Below are positions 1 to 4,942 of a stretch of 6,168 nt of DNA, in pieces. The first letter of the stretch is position 1. Every line of letters starts with the position of its first letter. The notes under the pieces were generated by a model. That model did no database searches and was not told the origin of the DNA. It worked only from the letters and a program-made list of their open reading frames with translations. The DNA comes from Planctomycetota bacterium. Lineage in GTDB: Bacteria > Planctomycetota > Phycisphaerae > UBA1845. A program made the position numbers and the translations under genes. The stretch spans positions 1-6,168 of the forward strand of contig JADFHG010000240.1 in the NCBI GenBank assembly GCA_022567365.1, written 5' to 3'.

Positions 1-1
1 C

Positions 2-106
2 GCATGCTTCAGCTTGCGCGAACGTTCGTACAAGGTGGAAGGTCGCACCAAGCTCGTAACATCGCGCGGGCTGAAGCCCGCGGCTCGGCGCTCCTTGTTG
101 ACCTAG
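2..106 (+). CDS. Possible C-terminal end of an upstream gene (partial, unrecognised)
   Basis: A reading frame is open from the left edge and stops at TAG 104-106, giving 34 residues (…RERSYKVEGRTKLVTSRG…) with a strongly basic composition. The last codons run through the REP-like hairpin at 65-82, which reads as RGLKPAAR, so the native gene end may have been extended by the repeat. Thirty-four open codons are not significant by themselves in GC-rich DNA, and I do not recognise the family. It could equally be non-coding leader sequence. Extending the contig to the left would settle it. Confidence 0.25.
   Translation, partial: ACFSLRERSYKVEGRTKLVTSRGLKPAARRSLLT
65..82. repeat. REP-like hairpin repeat (GCGGGCTGAAGCCCGC core)
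   Basis: CGCGGGCT (65-72) pairs with AGCCCGCG (75-82): a perfect 8-bp GC-rich stem with a very tight loop. Opening the terminal T-A pair gives a TGAA tetraloop closed by C-G. From memory, this core resembles short extragenic palindromes scattered in high copy through planctomycete and related genomes. No T-run follows it, so it is not a standard intrinsic terminator. Copy number cannot be judged from this window. Confidence 0.6.
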
Positions 107-265
107 CGCTGTCATGCCGGAGTGTTGCCTGTTATTGTGTAGCGCGCGAAAGATCGAAATGCCCCGTCGGCGCTACGGCCGCCGCGGAGGCTTGCCGTTG
201 CATGATCGCGTGGGGGTGGCTGCTGCACAATAAGGCGTCTGCTCTAGCCCGTCCATCCCGTCATC

Positions 266-269
266 GAGG
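266..269 (+). promoter_or_regulatory. Ribosome binding site of purH (GAGG)
   Basis: GAGG lies five bases before ATG 275-277. It is the only purine-rich Shine-Dalgarno match near the start of the conserved PurH N-terminus, and it supports the chosen start. Confidence 0.6.
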
Positions 270-274
270 CTCAC

Positions 275-1930
275 ATGGCCGACCGCAAAATCAAACGCGC
301 TCTCATCAGCGTCTACGACAAGACCGGCATCGTCGACTTTGCCCGCGCGCTCCGCGAGGAGTTCGGAATCGAGATCATCTCGACGGGCGGCACGGCTTCA
401 CTGCTGAAGGAAAACGGCATTCCCGTCACGCTCGTCGAGGAGGTAACCGGCTTCCCGGAGATGATGGACGGTCGGGTCAAGACGCTGCACCCGAAGATCC
501 ACGCGGGCATCCTGGCCGACCGCGACAATCCCGAGCACATGCGCCAGCTCGCCGAGCAAGGCATCGAGCCGATCGACATGGTGGTCGTCAACCTCTACCC
601 GTTCGAGAAGACCGTCGCCGATCCAAACTGCACGTTCGAGCAGGCGATCGAGATGATCGACATCGGCGGACCGTGCCTGCTCCGGGCGGCGGCGAAGAAT
701 CATAAGCATGTGTTGGTTGTCGAAAACGATATGTTGTACTCCCTTGTACTGAAGCACCTCAGGGGCCTCGGCGGATGCCAAGGCGTCAAGCTACGTGATG
801 GGAGACTTCCGTTCGGTGCCTTCTGGACCACAACGCAGTACGACGCGGCGGTCGCTGCGTGGTTGAGTCACAACGTGCCAGACAGCTATATCTTCGGAGG
901 CGTAACAGCAATTCACTGCCTCCTGGACGAGGAACTGCGCTACGGAGAAAACCCTCACCAACGATCTGTGAGTGTGTCTTTCGCGGGTTCTGCCGGAATC
1001 GACCGATTCATTACCGGTGAACGCGAACCGGATCCCGAACCGGAAATGTCGTACAACAACCGGGTGGATGCTCATGCCGCAACCGAGTTGTGCCAAGAGC
1101 TCAACCGCGCAGACATGCCGAAAGTCGCGTGCTTCATCAAGCACGCCAATCCGTGCGGGGTAGGGATCGCCGCCGATCCCGTCGAAGCGTATCGTACCGC
1201 GTACCTGGGTGATCCCAAGGCGGCAATGGGTGGAGTGTTGGCTTTCAATTTTGCCGTTACCGACGATGTTGCCCACGCGGTTATGGATTCCCTGCAGAGA
1301 TGGGGAAAGAAAGCAGGATCCGGCTCGTTCTTTCTGGACGTCTGGATCGCGCCGTCCTTTGCGGAGTCGGCCATGGAGATCATCCGAACGAAAAAGAGGT
1401 GGGGAACGCGGGTTCAGTGCACCAATGAGATCGATGATGACCCGAAAAGCCAGCCGGAATCGTTGGATTTCAAGCGCGTCTTCGGGGGAATGGTCGTCCA
1501 AGAGGCGGACAATCTTGGCCTCAACGAAGACCAATGGAAGGTTCCCACCAAGCGCAAACCGACGGATTCCGAGATGACCGACCTTCGCCTCGCCTGGCTT
1601 GTCTGCAAACATACCAAGAGCAACGCCATCAGCATTTGCAAGGACGGCATGCTCATCGGCAACGGTGCCGGGCAGATGTCGCGGGTGATGAGCTGCCGGA
1701 TTGCGACGTGGCTCGCGAAGGAAAACGGGCACGAGGAAAAGCTGCGCGGCTCGGTCGCCGCGTCCGATGCCTTCTTCCCGTTCAGCGACGGCCCCGGCTT
1801 GCTCATCGACGCCGGCGTATCGGCGATCATTCAACCGGGTGGTTCAAAACGCGACGCCGACACCATCACCCTGTGCGACGAACGCGACGTCGCGATGATC
1901 TTCACCGGCACGCGACACTTCAAACACTAG
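275..1930 (+). CDS. purH: Bifunctional AICAR formyltransferase / IMP cyclohydrolase
   Basis: PurH catalyses the last two steps of de novo IMP synthesis in the cytoplasm: formylation of AICAR with 10-formyl-tetrahydrofolate, then ring closure of FAICAR. The N-terminal MGS-like cyclohydrolase domain spans about residues 6-145, with STGGT (36-40), RVKTLHPKIHAGIL (67-80) and IDIGGPCLLRAAAKNH (128-143). The transformylase domain carries RYGENPHQ (222-229), the catalytic Lys-His pair in IKHANPCG (K289, H290), DPKAAMGG (313-320), KSNAI (448-452), GAGQMSR (464-470) and the C-terminal IIQPGGS…FTGTRHFKH. At 551 residues it is longer than the usual 510-530; the extra length seems to lie around residues 340-395. 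Residues about 152-185 match the family poorly but stay in frame. Codons from about 143 to 385 are less GC-rich at position three than those on either side. The gene is complete; its TAG stop abuts the IS4-type element. No promoter was evident upstream. Confidence 0.97.
   Translation: MADRKIKRALISVYDKTGIVDFARALREEFGIEIISTGGTASLLKENGIPVTLVEEVTGFPEMMDGRVKTLHPKIHAGILADRDNPEHMRQLAEQGIEPIDMVVVNLYPFEKTVADPNCTFEQAIEMIDIGGPCLLRAAAKNHKHVLVVENDMLYSLVLKHLRGLGGCQGVKLRDGRLPFGAFWTTTQYDAAVAAWLSHNVPDSYIFGGVTAIHCLLDEELRYGENPHQRSVSVSFAGSAGIDRFITGEREPDPEPEMSYNNRVDAHAATELCQELNRADMPKVACFIKHANPCGVGIAADPVEAYRTAYLGDPKAAMGGVLAFNFAVTDDVAHAVMDSLQRWGKKAGSGSFFLDVWIAPSFAESAMEIIRTKKRWGTRVQCTNEIDDDPKSQPESLDFKRVFGGMVVQEADNLGLNEDQWKVPTKRKPTDSEMTDLRLAWLVCKHTKSNAISICKDGMLIGNGAGQMSRVMSCRIATWLAKENGHEEKLRGSVAASDAFFPFSDGPGLLIDAGVSAIIQPGGSKRDADTITLCDERDVAMIFTGTRHFKH
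1926..1930 (+). repeat. Possible target-site duplication ACTAG, left copy
   Basis: ACTAG ends with the purH stop codon TAG (1928-1930) and is repeated at 2923-2927 just beyond the right end of the element. Five bases is short for the IS4 group, and CTAG is a palindrome, so chance cannot be excluded. Confidence 0.45.
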
Positions 1931-1931
1931 C

Positions 1932-1952
1932 CCCCATACGGTTCACTTAAGG
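1932..1952 (+). repeat. Left terminal inverted repeat of the IS4-type element
   Basis: The 17-base core ATACGGTTCACTTAAGG (1936-1952) is identical to the reverse complement of 2902-2918. Four more outer bases match with one mismatch (CCCC versus CCCA). Confidence 0.93.
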
Positions 1953-2012
1953 CGCATCAAGTAAGCCCCACAATGACGATAGAGAAGAAAACCCAGGAGT
2001 CCCTCTATCGCC

Positions 2013-2019
2013 AAGGAGG
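2013..2019 (+). promoter_or_regulatory. Shine-Dalgarno of the transposase remnant (AAGGAGG)
   Basis: AAGGAGG lies eight bases before ATG 2028-2030, which opens the frame containing the transposase N-terminus. A nearer ATG at 2023 is only three bases away, lies in a different frame and soon stops, so 2028 is the ancestral start. Confidence 0.7.
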
Positions 2020-2027
2020 CTTATGCC

Positions 2028-2911
2028 ATGCAAGCTATCGGCCATGGAGGGCCGAGGACTCAAGCCGGTTTGGAGTGGCCGGCGCCCGTGATCGTGCTCG
2101 AAGCCCTCGCTCGTTTTGTATCCCCCGAGATCATTCGTTCGGTGGTGATCCAAGCCGGCCGGAAGAGTCATAAGGATCAGACGTCTGCCGGCCACGGCGG
2201 TCGTCTGGCTGGCCATCGCCATCGGGATCCGGACCGACCTGGACATACCGGCCATCTGGTGACAAGTCGTTGGCACCCTGCGGTCCTTGTTTTTGGCGCT
2301 GGACGCCAACCATCCCCCGTGCAAGTCGGCCCTTTCTCGAGCGCGCACCCGGTTGGGGGCCTGCGTCATGCGGCAACCTGCCAGCAGGCTTGCCTGTGTT
2401 CATAGCCACCTCCGCACGATTGCCCTCGATCGAACACGCGGGGCCTTTTACAAAGGGATGCGTCTGATGGCCATCGACGGCGTCCGTTTCGACATGCCCG
2501 ACACACCGGTCAATGCCGCCGCCTTCGGGCGACCCGGCACGCGGCGCGACGGCCAATCCATCGAGGGAGCCTATCCTCATCCTGCCGGCCGACAACGCCG
2601 TGCGTTTTCTGATGCACGAGGCTGCTCCTTCCGTGGACATCGATCCGCGTCGCCTAAGCTTCATCCACGCGGTGCGGGTGCTTCGCGAGACCGCTCCGCT
2701 CATGCGGGCCGCACCGGCTTGCCGCCTGCCGATCCTCTACGCCGCGATGATCCAACACACAGCCCAGGGACGCCTGCCGCCGAGGGCGAACCGAATCAAT
2801 CCGCGGGTGGTCAAGAAAAAGACGTCCAACTTCGGCAAGAAAAGAGCCGAGCATTACCGTCTTCCGCAACCGCAAACCACGTTCCAACAGTCAGTTGTGA
2901 TCCTTAAGTGA
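2028..2911 (+). pseudogene. IS4-family transposase, disrupted
   Basis: The remnant is read in three frames. From ATG 2028 one frame gives the N-terminal region (…VLEALARFVSPEIIRSVV…). Near 2171-2173 an extra A in ATAAGG shifts the frame; removing it restores RIRRLPATAVVWLAIAIG. A TGA at 2260-2262 interrupts IW-x-QVVGTLRS where CGA (Arg) fits the expected sequence. The frame then runs through LSRARTRLGA and MAIDGVRFDMPDTPVNAAAFGRP, which holds the first catalytic Asp (codon 2476-2478) of the DDE triad. Near 2575-2590 the sequence jumps into another frame straight to the C-terminal part (AVRFLMHEAA…DIDPRRLSF…LPPRANRINPRVVKKK). The block carrying the second Asp and the Glu (YxxRWE-type motif) is absent, an estimated 150-180 codons. 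The stop TGA (2909-2911) lies inside the right terminal repeat. No active transposase can be made. Confidence 0.9.
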
Positions 2912-2922
2912 ACCGTATTGGG
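2902..2922 (-). repeat. Right terminal inverted repeat of the IS4-type element
   Basis: This is the reverse complement of the left end, 20 of 21 matching and identical over 2902-2918. It also encodes the last transposase codons (Leu-Lys-stop). Confidence 0.93.
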
Positions 2923-3032
2923 ACTAGGAGTCGCGCAGGAACAAGTTGAACAGATTTCCAACGAAACGAGCCTGTTTGAGCAACTCCGGTGGTACGAAAA
3001 TTCTAGTTTGTTCTTGCGCGGCTCCTAACCCC
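2920..3032 (+). other. Large stem-loop between purH and recA (possible structured RNA, MITE or terminator)
   Basis: Bases 2925-2948 pair with 3004-3027 without interruption: 24 pairs, including five G-U wobbles when read as plus-strand RNA (2931·3021, 2938·3014, 2945·3007, 2946·3006, 2948·3004). After two mismatches, three more G-C pairs (2920-2922 with 3030-3032) extend it. Inside the 55-nt loop, AACAG (2949-2953) can pair with CTGTT (2972-2976). No U-run follows on either strand, so a classical intrinsic terminator is not supported. It lies between convergent genes and could help separate them, or be a small palindromic mobile element. I do not recognise a named RNA family. Confidence 0.7.
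2923..2927 (+). repeat. Possible target-site duplication ACTAG, right copy
   Basis: This is the same five bases as 1926-1930. Joining the flanks across one copy restores CACTAGGAGTCGCG, with purH running straight into the stem at 2925-3027. Confidence 0.45.
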
Positions 3033-3057
3033 CGCGGCCCGGAGCGTAGAAGCGGGG
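3030..3057. repeat. Second REP-like hairpin
   Basis: CCCCGC (3030-3035) pairs with GCGGGG (3052-3057) around a 16-nt GC-rich loop containing CCCGGAGCG; an alternative fold pairs GCTCC (3021-3025) with GGAGC (3041-3045). From memory, the CGGCCCGGAGCGTAGAAGCG pattern resembles dispersed palindromes of planctomycete genomes. It differs in sequence from the hairpin at 65-82. Confidence 0.45.
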
Positions 3058-3098
3058 AATGCTCCAGTCACAACCTATCCGTCAATGGACCGTACGAT

Positions 3099-3124
3099 CG
3101 CAAGCAAGCTCAAGCCCGCTTGCG
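3099..3124. other. Hairpin spanning the recA stop codon
   Basis: CGCAAGC (3099-3105) pairs with GCTTGCG (3118-3124), seven pairs with a 12-nt loop that contains the recA stop (TGA, 3112-3110 on the minus strand). There is no downstream U-run on the minus strand. It may stabilise the recA mRNA end or be incidental. Confidence 0.3.
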
Positions 3125-4243
3125 CTTCGAGCCCACCACCCTCATTGTGCTCTTTGCCGCGGTTGGCTGTTTGGCGCCGGAGGCGGACGATTCGCTCTCG
3201 CCGGGCTTCGTGCCCGCTTTGTCTTCTGCAGCCACCGTCGGCATTCGCTTCGCGACAATAGCCTTCCGGATTTCATCCGACAGGTCCGAGTTGTCCCGGA
3301 GAAACTGCTTGGCATTCTCGCGGCCCTGTCCGAGACGGACCCCCTTATAGCTGAACCACGCCCCGCTCTTGATGACGATGTCGTCCGTCGCGCCGAGATC
3401 GATGAGATCACCCTCAATGCTCACGCCGCTGTCGAACATGATGTCGAACTCGGCCTCACGGAAGGGCGCGGCGACCTTGTTCTTGACGACCTTGACCCTG
3501 ACGTGACTTCCGGTGACGACGTCCCCCTCCTTGATCGCGGCGATCCTGCGGATATCGAGGCGGATCGAAGTGTAGAACTTGAGCGCCCGCCCGCCGGGCG
3601 TCGTTTCCGGGTTGCCGAACATGACGCCGATCTTCATGCGAATCTGGTTGATGAACATGACGATGGTCCGCGTCTTGCCGATCGCCGCGGTCAGCTTGCG
3701 CAGCGCCTGGCTCATCAAACGTGCCTGGAGTGCCACGTGCGTGTCGCCCATTTCGCCCTCGATTTCGGCGCGCGGGATCAAAGCGGCGACCGAGTCGAGA
3801 ACCAGAAGATCGACGGCGCCGCTTCGCACGAGCATCTCGGTGATCTCCAGGGCCTCCTCGCCCGACTCCGGCTGGCTGACGAGAAGCTGCCCGAGGTTGA
3901 CGCCGCATTTCTTGGCCCAACCCGGATCGAGGGCGTGCTCCACGTCGATCATGGCCGCGATGCCGCCCGCTTGTTGGGCACTGGCGATCGCGCTGAGGGC
4001 GAGCGTCGTCTTACCGGATGCCTCCGGTCCAAAGGTCTCCACGATTCGTCCGCGCGGAAGCCCGCGCCCGCCCAGCGCCAAGTCGAGCGAAAGAATGCCG
4101 GTCGAAATCCCTTCGACGTCGGTCGTCATTTGGTCCATCTGCATGATCGATCCCTTGCCGTAGGCCTTTTCGATCTGCTGAAGGGTTCGTCCTAGCGCCT
4201 CCTCGCGTTTTGATTGTTGGTCGTCGTTCATGATGACTTTCAT
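3110..4243 (-). CDS. recA: RecA recombinase
   Basis: RecA forms an ATP-dependent filament on single-stranded DNA, drives strand exchange in recombinational repair and, where an SOS system exists, stimulates LexA self-cleavage. Diagnostic sequences are YGKGSIM (28-34), Walker A GPEASGKT (72-79; the common form is GPESSGKT), the catalytic Glu in DVEHALDP (E102), Walker B LLVLDS (146-151), QARLMSQALRKL (173-184), FINQIRMKIGVMFG (197-210) and the DNA-binding L2 region NPETTPGGRALKF (211-223). The length of 377 residues is slightly above the usual 345-355 because of a short N-terminal addition and a low-complexity tail. The tail ends in basic residues (VVGSKRKRA), unlike the acidic tail of many RecA proteins. 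The ATG at 4243 has GAGGAAG seven bases upstream (4257-4251); the internal ATG at 4231 has no such site. The start overlaps the thpR stop as ATGA. Confidence 0.98.
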   Translation of the reverse strand: MKVIMNDDQQSKREEALGRTLQQIEKAYGKGSIMQMDQMTTDVEGISTGILSLDLALGGRGLPRGRIVETFGPEASGKTTLALSAIASAQQAGGIAAMIDVEHALDPGWAKKCGVNLGQLLVSQPESGEEALEITEMLVRSGAVDLLVLDSVAALIPRAEIEGEMGDTHVALQARLMSQALRKLTAAIGKTRTIVMFINQIRMKIGVMFGNPETTPGGRALKFYTSIRLDIRRIAAIKEGDVVTGSHVRVKVVKNKVAAPFREAEFDIMFDSGVSIEGDLIDLGATDDIVIKSGAWFSYKGVRLGQGRENAKQFLRDNSDLSDEIRKAIVAKRMPTVAAEDKAGTKPGESESSASGAKQPTAAKSTMRVVGSKRKRA

Positions 4244-4830
4244 CGCCTAACTTCCTCGCTTTCCATCCGCCCGGTCCCGCCGAGCATAATCCTGGTGACC
4301 ACCGAATACGTCGGACCCTTCCGAGAGAGCACCGACGCCATCAATGCTACGGACTCGACGCGTTGCCGTTTGGACACGAACTCGTCGTCGGCTACCGTCG
4401 ATCGTATGCGACCGGCCGAGATATCCCCGCGGAGGCGACCGATCGTCACGTGTGCGGAAAAGGGTCTTCGCTCGCGCGGAATGCCGTATACCTCCATCGC
4501 CAATTCGACGGCCTCTACACACTGTGTCAACGCTTCCGGGGGTTCTCTCACACCCGCCCAGATGGTGCGTACCTTGCCTTCCGGGGGAAAGCATCCGCAC
4601 CCCGCGATCGTCATATCGAAACCTGTGGCCATTCGCCCGGCTTCTGTCAGCAACTCGCAGACACTCATGACGTCGCCGTCCGGCACCTCGCCGAGAAACT
4701 TGACCGTCAGATGTATGTTGTCCGGGTGGACCCAACGCACGCGGTCGCATTTTGTCCCAAGGCGGTTCTGTAATCGTGCCACCGCCCTTCGGATCTTGTC
4801 ATCGAGCAGGATAGCCACAAACAACCGCAC
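4240..4830 (-). CDS. thpR: RNA 2',3'-cyclic phosphodiesterase (ThpR/LigT, 2H superfamily)
   Basis: Enzymes of this family open 2',3'-cyclic phosphate ends of RNA to 2'-phosphates and can also ligate tRNA half-molecules in vitro; they act in the cytoplasm. The protein begins MRLFVAILLDD, typical of the family, and carries both catalytic HxTx motifs: HLTV (40-43) in NIHLTVKFLG and HVTI (127-130) in FSAHVTIGRLR. The later GPTYSVV (172-178) matches the conserved C-terminal strand. At 196 residues the length is normal. The start is GTG 4830-4828 with GGAG five bases upstream (4839-4836); ATG triplets at 4835 and 4832 are out of frame. Its TGA (4242-4240) overlaps the recA ATG by four bases, so translation of the two is probably coupled. 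ligT next to recA is also known from cinA-ligT-recA clusters in other phyla. Its physiological substrate here is unknown. Confidence 0.93.
   Translation of the reverse strand: MRLFVAILLDDKIRRAVARLQNRLGTKCDRVRWVHPDNIHLTVKFLGEVPDGDVMSVCELLTEAGRMATGFDMTIAGCGCFPPEGKVRTIWAGVREPPEALTQCVEAVELAMEVYGIPRERRPFSAHVTIGRLRGDISAGRIRSTVADDEFVSKRQRVESVALMASVLSRKGPTYSVVTRIMLGGTGRMESEEVRR
4251..4257 (-). promoter_or_regulatory. Ribosome binding site of recA inside thpR
   Basis: The minus-strand sequence GAGGAAG lies seven bases before ATG 4243-4241. It lies within the last thpR codons and fixes 4243, rather than 4231, as the recA start. Confidence 0.65.
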
Positions 4831-4942
4831 ATCATCTCCGCATGCTCACTTCTTCGGGTACGCAGCCGGTCACCTCCCCGGATCCACCACTGCATACGTG
4901 GCCGGTTACGCGATGCGCCGGACACATCCGTCCGCGCGCCGA
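4831..4942. other. Spacer between the kinase gene and thpR
   Basis: These 112 bases hold no convincing gene, terminator with a U-run or promoter. The gap is short enough for co-transcription of the kinase, thpR and recA, but it could also hide a promoter I cannot identify. Confidence 0.5.

Larger units (their letters stand above)
1931..2922 (+). mobile_element. Decayed, internally deleted IS4-family insertion sequence
   Basis: The element is about 992 bp, bounded by inverted terminal repeats (1932-1952 and 2902-2922, 20 of 21 matching) and flanked by a 5-bp direct repeat ACTAG (1926-1930, 2923-2927). The inner repeat end TTAAGG resembles the termini of the IS4 group, and the internal transposase remnants belong to the same family. 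Complete relatives would be expected at roughly 1.5 kb, so about 0.5 kb is missing from the middle. The IS4 group usually makes target duplications of about 10-13 bp, so the 5-bp repeat may be a decayed or chance duplication; CTAG is also self-complementary, which makes the exact boundary ambiguous by a base or more. The element cannot move on its own but might still be mobilised in trans, because its ends are well preserved. Confidence 0.85.

Noticed and set aside
98..153. Possible purH promoter elements (TTGACC at 98-103, TTGCCT at 125-130, TATTGT at 133-138)
   Set aside because: No pair has acceptable spacing together with acceptable matches to both consensus hexamers.
4..705. Plus-strand open frame running from the upstream region into purH
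   Set aside because: Its second half is purH read in a wrong frame, giving Arg/His-rich low-complexity protein; the first part has no ribosome binding site or family match.
791..1834. Minus-strand open frame of 347 codons inside purH
   Set aside because: It is antisense to well-conserved PurH motifs and has no recognisable protein features.
2946..3350. Plus-strand open frame across the purH-recA spacer into recA
   Set aside because: It runs through palindromes and then antisense to recA; no domain or ribosome binding site supports it.
3059..4195. Long plus-strand open frame opposite recA (378 codons)
   Set aside because: It mirrors the recA coding frame in GC-rich DNA and shows no recognisable domain; every strong RecA motif is on the minus strand.
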